Origin: Clostridia bacterium
GTDB taxonomy: Bacteria; Bacillota_A; Clostridia; Christensenellales; Aristaeellaceae
DNA: 34,276 bases
NCBI GenBank assembly: GCA_017432405.1
Contig: JAFRJF010000233.1
Location: 1-34,276 of the forward strand
Direction: 5' to 3'
Position numbers and translations under genes: made by a program. The number at the start of each line of letters is the position of its first letter. The stretch's first letter is position 1. Shown here piece after piece: positions 18,039 through 24,013 of this stretch. The notes beneath the pieces are model-generated. The model saw only the letters and a program-made list of their open reading frames with translations. It did not search any database and had not been told where the DNA came from.

Positions 18039-18221
18039 CGCCGGTACCTCAGAGCCTTCAGAATTGAGCTGTACCGGCAGCAGGTGAATCCGAAGGTGAA
18101 TGTTTACTGCATCCAGACCGCGGGCCACACCAACGTGCTGGTGCCGGAATACGGCTACCGCACCGCCGTGCTCTACGGCTGGACGGGCCGTGAGCTGGTG
18201 TTCGCCGACGCCATGTGGCGC
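18039..18221 (+). pseudogene. C-terminal remnant of a TROVE (Ro60/Rsr-like) protein
   Basis: A frame of about 60 codons without a start reads 'ELYRQQVNPKVNVYCIQTAG', then 'NVLVPEYGYRTAVLYGWTG' and 'ELVFADAM', which I recognise as the end of the von Willebrand A-like part of bacterial TROVE proteins. These bind Y RNAs and act in RNA quality control. The RNA-binding TROVE domain is missing. Past 18221 the base composition shifts sharply to AT and the similarity stops. Confidence 0.6.
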
Positions 18222-18255
18222 ATCCTGATCTTTTTATGTATTTACATTTTTATGC

Positions 18256-18301
18256 TTGTCTTATGCGCAAAATGGAATACAATAATATTAGATATATCTA
18301 A
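18256..18301 (+). promoter_or_regulatory. promoter with palindromic operator before the Xis-like gene
   Basis: TTGTCT (18256-18261), 16 bases, TACAAT (18278-18283), then the perfect 14-bp palindrome TTAGATATATCTAA at 18288-18301 over the expected transcription start. Confidence 0.5.
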
Positions 18302-18347
18302 CCAATTCGCCTACTGATCCTGACGGCCCGTGATACGAGGTGTTGTT

Positions 18348-18554
18348 GTGAAAGGTTATTGTTCTGCACAGGAAACTGCAAAGCGCTGGGGCATATCTGT
18401 GCGCTGGGTCAATCAGTACGCGTTGGACGGAAGAATTCCCGGTGCGGGGCGGCTGGGCAGATCCTGGGCGATTCCGGAAGACGCAGTCAAACCGGAGAAG
18501 CACAGATCCGGGCCCAAGCCGAAAGGACCGTCAGAGAGAAGCAGAAAGGATTAA
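18348..18554 (+). CDS. excisionase-like helix-turn-helix protein
   Basis: 68 residues from a GTG with GAGG seven bases upstream. The MerR/Xis-type winged helix covers residues 2-50 ('SAQETAKRWGISVRWVNQYA' and 'GAGRLGRSWAIPEDAV'), and the tail is basic. Such proteins serve as excisionases or small regulators on mobile elements; here no recombinase is adjacent, so it is probably a leftover regulator. A palindromic operator in its own promoter suggests autoregulation. Confidence 0.75.
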   Translation: MKGYCSAQETAKRWGISVRWVNQYALDGRIPGAGRLGRSWAIPEDAVKPEKHRSGPKPKGPSERSRKD

Positions 18555-18625
18555 ACAGACGAGCACGGGCAGTGCAATGTTTTTTGCAGAACAATTAGGT
18601 TTTGCTAACAGATGAGGTGAGACGA

Positions 18626-18849
18626 ATGTCAGTCAAGTATGAGGTGCTGAAAAAGCTGGTCGTAGCGGTTGACCTCAAAAAGCGATGGCTCACTTTGAGG
18701 CAGCCATGAAGAAATACGGTGTGGGTTATCGGATGATTGTCGGCGAAGGGACGTTGCACTGCTATCCCGTCTTTCCGATTGTGAAAGAGGCCAAAGAGGG
18801 CTGGAATCTGATGCTGCGGCTGATGAAGGAGGAGACATCGAATGAATAA
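18626..18849 (+). pseudogene. internally deleted alpha/beta-hydrolase gene
   Basis: The start (ATG at 18626, GAGGTG six bases upstream) encodes 'MSVKYEVLKKLVVAVDLK', typical of the beginning of an acetyl-esterase-like hydrolase. Near 18680 the reading frame must change at an A run (CTCAAAAAGCG) to continue as 'HFEAAMKKYGVGYRMIVGEG', 'TLHCYPVFPIVKEAKEGW', the end of the same type of enzyme with its catalytic His region. The middle, about 200 residues including the nucleophile, is missing. The final TAA overlaps the start of the next gene, so it was the first gene of the operon at 18842-20967. Confidence 0.6.
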
Positions 18850-19519
18850 GGAATTGGACTGGCCCAGAATCGCCCATCTGATGAAGCTCGGCATCGTTGC
18901 TGCCCTGATGGTACTGGTGGGCGACATGCTGCTGGGCTGGGGTATGCATGACGCGGCAAAGTCCGGCATGGAGGGCTTCCTTTCCGCCTATTTGAACCTG
19001 TCCGACGGTAGAATCCTCTGGTCCGCCCTGCTGGGGCTGATCGGGATCCCGCTGGAAGCGCTGTGCTATTTTGCTGTGTACCGACTGATCTCGCCTTATT
19101 CCCCGCGCCTGGCCCACGCGTACCGCGGTGGGATTCTGGGTGTACTTGCCTTCGGCGGCTGCGGCGTACACGTTCCCTGCCTGGCCTGTGTGTTCTTCTA
19201 CAAGACCATGATGTCGGCCAGCCCGGAGACGGCATTGGACGCCTCCGTCCGGTTCGGGCTGTACTTCCTGCTGCCCGCCATGATACTGTTCTTCATCTTC
19301 TGGCTGGTGCATCAGATCGCACATATCGCCGCCTTCTCCAAAGGCCTGACACCTTACCCGAGGTGGTGCTGGATCTTCTGCCCGGCGGTGGGCATGGCGC
19401 TGACGATGCTGCTGAAGCTTTTCCCGGAGACGCCGCTGCGCAACGCCTTGACGGCAGGCTGGATCAGCATCGGGAACCTGTGGATGTTCGGTGGGCTGCT
19501 GGTAAGAATGAAGAAATAA
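18842..19519 (+). CDS. polytopic membrane protein, unknown function
   Basis: 225 residues with about six hydrophobic segments (near residues 15-35, 58-80, 95-116, 133-160, 178-197 and 203-220) and a short cytoplasmic N terminus. No catalytic motif is visible; 'FGGCGVHVPCLACVFFYK' is a Cys/His-bearing stretch in the third segment. The ATG overlaps the end of the decayed hydrolase and has AAGGAGG upstream. It is followed after 16 bases by a second membrane protein and then a hydrolase, so the three probably act together at the membrane. I cannot assign a family. Confidence 0.8.
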   Translation: MNKELDWPRIAHLMKLGIVAALMVLVGDMLLGWGMHDAAKSGMEGFLSAYLNLSDGRILWSALLGLIGIPLEALCYFAVYRLISPYSPRLAHAYRGGILGVLAFGGCGVHVPCLACVFFYKTMMSASPETALDASVRFGLYFLLPAMILFFIFWLVHQIAHIAAFSKGLTPYPRWCWIFCPAVGMALTMLLKLFPETPLRNALTAGWISIGNLWMFGGLLVRMKK

Positions 19520-19535
19520 GACGGGAGGGATCATC

Positions 19536-20033
19536 ATGCTGCTGACAATCTTTCTGGCCATCGTGTTCTGCGCGGCAATTACAATGATGCTGCTGTCCGC
19601 CGTGGCGTTTATTCAGAAAAAGGAGCTTTTCTCCTCCGCACCCAAAGAAGCGCGAGAGGTGATCCTTCCCCGTGAAAAAGAACTGTTTGTCGGTGCCAGA
19701 GCCATCGGCTGGACGCTCATGGCTTTCAGCATCCTGATGATTCTGGGCGCAGGGATCATTTCCGTTTGGGACGGCTTCAGGAACGCATTCGGCTTCTGGC
19801 AGTTTTTCACAAGGTTTGTTCTGATCTTCACCATCTACAAGCTCTACGACATGGTCTGCTTCGATTACTTCCTGCTGATGAAGTTTCATTTCTTCCAGCA
19901 CTACTATCCGGAAACGGAAAGGGCGCTTGCAGGAAGAAAATATGGATTCAATCTCAAAAGCCAGCTGCTGAAGCTCCTGGTCATCTTCCCGGCGGCTTCG
20001 GCCATCGCGGCCTGGGTCTGTACGCTTTTCTGA
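19536..20033 (+). CDS. small membrane protein, unknown function
   Basis: 165 residues with four likely membrane segments (near 2-25, 58-80, 92-112 and 144-163) and a conserved-looking aromatic loop ('YDMVCFDYFLLMKFHFFQHY'). GGAGG lies seven bases upstream of the ATG. It lies between the larger membrane protein and the BAAT-type hydrolase in the same operon. No known family is recognised. Confidence 0.8.
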   Translation: MLLTIFLAIVFCAAITMMLLSAVAFIQKKELFSSAPKEAREVILPREKELFVGARAIGWTLMAFSILMILGAGIISVWDGFRNAFGFWQFFTRFVLIFTIYKLYDMVCFDYFLLMKFHFFQHYYPETERALAGRKYGFNLKSQLLKLLVIFPAASAIAAWVCTLF

Positions 20034-20046
20034 CAGGAGGCTCGTT

Positions 20047-20967
20047 ATGAAAAACAAGGTATTCAGGATCGATTCCGATGGGTTTAACGGCGCGTGGTAT
20101 CCGGCTCCCTGCCAAAGTGGAAGAGGGCTGATCATCATGCTTGGCGACAGCTCGGAGGATTACATGGCCCGGACCGCGGCAAAATGGCTGAACCGGCAGG
20201 GTCTTCATGCGATGGCCATGTCGCCGGACAAGAAGGACTACGGCCACCACAGCTATCCGCTGGAGCGGTTCGGCAAAGCAATCGCGTTCATGAAGACGCA
20301 GGGCTGCAAAAAGCTCGGTGTGGTCGGCGCTTCCACCACTGGAATGCTGGCGCTGCTGGCGGCGTCCTACTATCCGGAACTGTCGCTGACGGTCGCGATT
20401 TCCCCTTCGGACTTTGTCATGGAGGGTTTTTACCGCGACGGCAAAGACGGCGCGACAGAGAGACCGGGGGACAACGAATCCTCCGTGTCCTGGCAGGGAA
20501 AGCCGCTGCCTTTTTTACCCTACGCCTATCGGCATCCGGAATACTGGCAGAAGATCCGGGAGGAATCCAAAGCGGGAGGCGACAAGGTCGCTTCACGGAA
20601 GCTGTTTGACGAATCCGAGAAGCGGCACCCCATCCGGGAGGAGGAGCGGATCAAGGTGGAAAACATCCGCGGAAAGCTCATCTTCATCGGCGCGGAGGAC
20701 GACGTGCTCTGGGACACCTGCAGATACATCCGCCGGATGGAGAGACGCCTCGGCTCTCTGCCGCATGAAAGTGCCTTTGAAAGCTGGCTCTATGAGCACG
20801 GGACGCACTTCGCTTTCCCTGAATCCATGCTGAAGATGATGCTGCCGGTGGGCTCCGGACTGCTGGTTTCCTATATGTTCAGGGCGGGAAAAGAACACAA
20901 AAAGGAATGCAGGGATACCCGGATCGACATTGACCGGAGGCTGAAAAAGGCTTTGACGGATTGGTGA
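20047..20967 (+). CDS. alpha/beta-hydrolase of the acyl-CoA thioesterase / BAAT C-terminal type
   Basis: 306 residues. The fold and layout resemble the C-terminal domain of bile acid-CoA:amino acid N-acyltransferase and acyl-CoA thioesterases: nucleophile elbow 'GVVGASTTGML' (Ser near residue 98), acid in 'FIGAEDDVLWDT' and the catalytic His in 'YEHGTHFAF'. It probably cleaves or transfers an acyl group; the substrate is unknown. There is no signal peptide. AGGAGG lies about eight bases upstream of the ATG. It is the last gene of the operon with two membrane proteins, whose first gene was another hydrolase. Confidence 0.85.
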   Translation: MKNKVFRIDSDGFNGAWYPAPCQSGRGLIIMLGDSSEDYMARTAAKWLNRQGLHAMAMSPDKKDYGHHSYPLERFGKAIAFMKTQGCKKLGVVGASTTGMLALLAASYYPELSLTVAISPSDFVMEGFYRDGKDGATERPGDNESSVSWQGKPLPFLPYAYRHPEYWQKIREESKAGGDKVASRKLFDESEKRHPIREEERIKVENIRGKLIFIGAEDDVLWDTCRYIRRMERRLGSLPHESAFESWLYEHGTHFAFPESMLKMMLPVGSGLLVSYMFRAGKEHKKECRDTRIDIDRRLKKALTDW

Positions 20968-20970
20968 GCG

Positions 20971-20999
20971 CGGATTGCCCTGTCCTGTCAGGCAATCCG
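20971..20999 (+). terminator. hairpin after the hydrolase operon
   Basis: CGGATTGCC and GGCAATCCG form a 9-bp stem without a T run, so it is weak as a terminator. A ribosome-like GGAGG and a seven-codon frame (GTG at 21023) follow and are cut at the border of the hsp20 duplication. Confidence 0.4.
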
Positions 21000-21120
21000 G
21001 ATAAAGAACGGAGGATGGACCCGTGCCTGTGATCAAACTCATGTGATCCTGTCCATGAATAAACCAATTCTGATCCGAATAATCCTGTGCAAAACTGTTC
21101 ACGAATTGTTCATCGCCAAA

Positions 21121-21162
21121 TTAGCACTCGACTCTTGACAGTGCTAACAAAACGAGTATAAT
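21121..21162 (+). promoter_or_regulatory. CIRCE operator overlapping a sigma-70 promoter (hsp20 copy 2)
   Basis: TTAGCACTC-N9-CAGTGCTAA (21121-21147), overlapping TTGACA (21135-21140), then 16 bases and TATAAT (21157-21162). Both operator arms are the same as in copy 1; only the 9-base centre differs. Confidence 0.9.
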
Positions 21163-21310
21163 TATATCCGAACCGAGGGGGAAGGAAAAGAGCCTCCGAA
21201 GTTCGGGGTAACAACATACAAAGACCTACGCCGACACGACAGCCCGCGAGGGTGGCAACACCGACGACGGGTGCGCGAACAGCGCAAGAGGGTCAAAGGA
21301 GGTAAGAGCT

Positions 21311-21757
21311 ATGTTGATGCCGAGTATCTTTGGTGAAAACTTGTTTGACGAGTTCTTTGGTAACTGGGATCGCGAGATGCGGCGGATGGACCGCCAGCTG
21401 TACGGTAAGAATGCCGCCCGTGAGATGAAGACGGATGTGCATGAGCACGAGGACCACTACGAAGTAGATATTGATTTGCCGGGTTTCAGGAAGGAAGACA
21501 TTACGCTGGAGCTGCAGAACGGCTATCTGACCGTGACCGCTGCGAAGGGCCTTGACAAGGATGAGACTACGAAGAAGGGCAGGGTCATCCGCCAGGAGCG
21601 CTGGGCTGGCACGTTGCAGAGAAGCTTCTATGTGGGCGATGCACTCACAGAGGCCGACATCGGCGCAAAGCTGGAGCATGGCGTGCTAAGCCTCAACGTC
21701 CCGAAGAAGGAAGAGAAGAAGCTTCCCGAGAAAAAAGTCATCATGATAGAAGGATAA
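21311..21757 (+). CDS. Hsp20/alpha-crystallin small heat-shock protein (copy 2)
   Basis: 148 residues, 143 identical to the protein at 13650. All five changes are conservative and lie outside the core motifs. The control region is the same: CIRCE, promoter, a leader of about 145 bases, AAAGGAGG and a terminator. Both copies look functional; gene dosage or fine differences in the leader may be the only distinction. Its position 7.66 kb downstream in the same orientation makes the intervening DNA prone to loss by recombination. Confidence 0.95.
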   Translation: MLMPSIFGENLFDEFFGNWDREMRRMDRQLYGKNAAREMKTDVHEHEDHYEVDIDLPGFRKEDITLELQNGYLTVTAAKGLDKDETTKKGRVIRQERWAGTLQRSFYVGDALTEADIGAKLEHGVLSLNVPKKEEKKLPEKKVIMIEG

Positions 21758-21776
21758 ATAACCCCGTCATACTTCC

Positions 21777-21805
21777 CCCTGTCGGAGCAATCCGACAGGG
21801 TTTTT
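21777..21805 (+). terminator. terminator of hsp20 copy 2
   Basis: CCCTGTCGGA and TCCGACAGGG form a perfect 10-bp stem with a GCAA loop, followed by five T's. Confidence 0.88.
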
Positions 21806-21996
21806 CGTGTGTGAATGCTGCGGTTTGTATACAGATTGTCATAATCTTTTCTGATCCTGAACAGCGTGAAAGGGCGCCTGGCTGGCGGGGTTCAGACCAT
21901 TCACAGCACCCGGGGCGGTAGCGATGCTGGAAGAGTTCGTTTTGCGGATGGCGGGCCAGATCAAGGATAGTGGAGCTTGAGGCTTGAGCCCAATGC

Positions 21997-22119
21997 TCAG
22001 GCGGAGGGCCTCTTTCTGCCTTGCTTTTCTAAAGCCAGGTTGACGAGACGATGAATATGGTCCGCAGACACATGAAGTTCGATGGCTTGGTTGGGACGCA
22101 ATCGTTTACGAATATGCAC
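21997..22119 (-). other. short unassigned open frame in an otherwise gene-free stretch
   Basis: From 21806 to 22130 there is no convincing gene. A minus-strand frame from a GTG at 22119 gives 40 residues ('VHIRKRLRPNQAIELHVSA', 'HIHRLVNLALEKQ') of protein-like composition but without a ribosome site. It could be the tail of a decayed gene. Confidence 0.25.
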
Positions 22120-22130
22120 CTGAAAACGCG

Positions 22131-22170
22131 GCAAAGCGCCACAGTGGTTGAGCCCACTGCGGCGCTTTGC
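22131..22170 (-). terminator. terminator of the polysaccharide deacetylase gene
   Basis: On the minus strand GCAAAGCGCCGCAGTGG and CCACTGTGGCGCTTTGC form a 17-bp stem (one wobble) with a 6-base loop, then CGCGTTTT. Confidence 0.8.
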
Positions 22171-22217
22171 GCTTATCTGTATTCAGCTTGTTGGGTTTAT
22201 TTTTTAATTTACCTTCC

Positions 22218-23489
22218 TCACGCCCCGCTGGCTACGCCGAAGATTTGCTCCTGCAGGGCCACGTCGGCCACGCCGGTCTGCTCCAGGCCGTGGTCCTTCT
22301 GGTAGGCCTTCACGCAGGCGGCACAGTCATGGCCGTAAACGCCGTCGGGCTCGCCCTTCATGTAGCCCAGCTCGATCAGCTTCTCCTGCAGCAGGTACAC
22401 GCCCCAGGAATAGCGGGTGGGCTTGTACACGTCGTAGACCCGGCTGTAGGGCTGCAGCGCGGGGACGGGATAGTCCTTGGCCTCGCCGTTGAGGGGCTTG
22501 GTTTCGTTCTCGGGATAGCCGAACATCTCGTTCAACGTCACCAGCTTGTAGCCCTTCTCCACCGCGTAGGGCATGAAGTTCAGCAGCTTGTCCAGGTCGT
22601 TGGTGGTGGTGGTGTGGAACAGGTAGATCGCGCCGGGCTTCAGCGCCTTGGCGATCTCCTTTTCCGTGCTGGTGGAGCCGGCGCAGCTCCAGTGGGCGAT
22701 GCCATAGTAGCCGATCTGCTGGGCGTAGACCTGCATGCGCTGGTCCCGGCGGGCGTCGCCGCCCTTGGGCCGCAGGAAGTGGCACTGGTATTCCACGCCC
22801 AGTATGTGGCTCAGCGCCAGCTGCTGCATGTAGACCTCCTGGGCCATCTCCTCGTCGGAGCAGCGGTACAGGCCGTTGTGGGTGAAGGTGTGGTTTTCCA
22901 GCTCGAAGCCCTGCTCCCAGGCGTACTTCAGCACCTCGCTCTGGGCTTTCTTCAGCACGTTCTTGCCGATGGGGAAGATGGTGAACTTGCCGCCCACCTC
23001 GATGGCCTTTTCCACCATCTTCTGAAGGTTCTCCGCCTGGAAGCAGTCGTCCACGGTGATGGCGATGATCTTCTCCTCGGTGTCCGCCTCGGAGAACACC
23101 AGCCCGTAGCCCGGCGCGGTGGGCGTGGGCCGCGTGGCCGCCCTGAGCTGTGCGAAGGACACCGTGTCGCCCTGGGGCTCGGGGGTGGGGGTGGGCGCGG
23201 GCGTGGCGACTGCCGCCGCGCCGTCGCTCTCCACTGGCGCTGGGGCCGTCAGGGGTTCGCCTTCGGCCTGCTGCGGCACAAGGGGTTCGCCTTCCGCCTG
23301 CAATGCGCCATCCACCGGCTGTAAGACCGCCCGGTCCGGCGTGCCGCCCCTGGATTTTGGCAGCAGCACCGCCAGCACGGCGATCAGCACCACCGCCGCC
23401 GTGCCGCCTAAGATGATCAGGCGCAGCCGCCGCTGTTCGGCGCGCCGGCGAGCGCGGCTGCGGGGCATGTTCCTCTGGTTATTTGCCAT
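22218..23489 (-). CDS. membrane-anchored polysaccharide deacetylase with peptidoglycan-binding domain
   Basis: 423 residues. A basic N terminus and one membrane segment (23-43) anchor it, and a Pro/Ala/Glu-rich spacer follows (50-125, with the short repeat 'AEGEPL'). The NodB-type catalytic domain is about 130-340, with the metal-binding pair in 'TVDDCF' (D147/D148) and 'HTFTH' (H200, H204), and 'FLRPKGGDAR'. The end (360-420) is a PG_binding_1 domain ('LQEKLIELGYMKGEPDGVYG'). It probably deacetylates peptidoglycan or another cell-wall glycan outside the membrane. The ATG at 23489 has GAGGT eight bases upstream. It is monocistronic, with its own promoter and terminator. Confidence 0.92.
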   Translation of the reverse strand: MANNQRNMPRSRARRRAEQRRLRLIILGGTAAVVLIAVLAVLLPKSRGGTPDRAVLQPVDGALQAEGEPLVPQQAEGEPLTAPAPVESDGAAAVATPAPTPTPEPQGDTVSFAQLRAATRPTPTAPGYGLVFSEADTEEKIIAITVDDCFQAENLQKMVEKAIEVGGKFTIFPIGKNVLKKAQSEVLKYAWEQGFELENHTFTHNGLYRCSDEEMAQEVYMQQLALSHILGVEYQCHFLRPKGGDARRDQRMQVYAQQIGYYGIAHWSCAGSTSTEKEIAKALKPGAIYLFHTTTTNDLDKLLNFMPYAVEKGYKLVTLNEMFGYPENETKPLNGEAKDYPVPALQPYSRVYDVYKPTRYSWGVYLLQEKLIELGYMKGEPDGVYGHDCAACVKAYQKDHGLEQTGVADVALQEQIFGVASGA

Positions 23490-23517
23490 GACGATACCTC
23501 GATTTTTGATATGTATT

Positions 23518-23547
23518 ATTGTATCACTTCCATCGTTTTCCTTTCAA
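23518..23547 (-). promoter_or_regulatory. promoter of the deacetylase gene
   Basis: On the minus strand TTGAAA (23542-23547), 18 bases, TACAAT (23518-23523). Confidence 0.55.
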
Positions 23548-23608
23548 GCCATTTCCAATATTATATCACAATTCCCCCAGTGCCGTCATAATTTTCACAT
23601 GCCGGGCG

Positions 23609-23638
23609 TTGACACCCGCCGCCAGGAAGTGCTATAAT
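23609..23638 (+). promoter_or_regulatory. promoter of the alaS T-box leader
   Basis: TTGACA (23609-23614), 18 bases, TATAAT (23633-23638). Confidence 0.8.
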
Positions 23639-23644
23639 CAACCC

Positions 23645-23895
23645 CGATATCAAAAGGCGCATGGGAAATGCGCCCTTCATCGCGCTTTCAGAGAGCCGCC
23701 GGGCGGTGCGAGGCGGCAAGCGGGACGGGGGGCCGGCCGGTTTCCCCGGGAAGCGTGCTTCCCGCGCCCCGCGCAGGAAATGGCGCGGCGGTTTTCCCCG
23801 TTATGGAAGTCGAGAGGGCCTGCTTTTAACCAGGCCAATCAGGGTGGTACCGCGAAGCGCATCTGTTCGTCCTTGAGATGACAGATGCGCTATAT
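23645..23895 (+). promoter_or_regulatory. T-box riboswitch controlling alaS
   Basis: The leader contains the T-box sequence AGGGTGGTACCGCG (23841-23854), whose UGGN bulge binds the acceptor end of uncharged tRNA. A stem I with an AGAGAG-like AG bulge (near 23690) lies upstream, and a terminator stem lies downstream (GCGCATCTGT 23857-23866 with ACAGATGCGC 23881-23890). By position it should sense uncharged tRNA-Ala; I could not place the GCN specifier codon with certainty. No clear T run follows the stem. Confidence 0.9.
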
Positions 23896-23900
23896 AATTA

Positions 23901-23993
23901 GGAATGAGGAATGAGGAATGAGGAATAAGGAATGGAAATGGCGTTTGGTCGTTTCTATTTCCTGATTTCCAATTCCTGATCCCTGATTCCTCT
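23901..23993 (+). repeat. GGAATGA heptamer repeats with a complementary tract
   Basis: About five tandem copies of GGAATGA-like heptamers (23901-23939) are followed after 17 bases by a pyrimidine-rich tract with ATTCCTGAT units (23957-23993), roughly the reverse complement. The leader could form a long hairpin between the T-box terminator and the ribosome site. Confidence 0.75.
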
Positions 23994-24013
23994 ATCAAGA
24001 GGAGGTTATTCCC

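Larger units (their letters stand above)
21057..21805 (+). repeat. segmental duplication, copy 2 (promoter, leader, hsp20 and terminator)
   Basis: Direct repeat of 13379-14143. Similarity begins abruptly at GAATAAA (21057), with unrelated DNA to the left of both copies. Confidence 0.9.

Noticed and set aside
22167..23324. 385-codon plus-strand frame opposite the polysaccharide deacetylase
   Set aside because: Its composition is typical of antisense shadow; the minus strand has clear NodB motifs, a promoter and a terminator.
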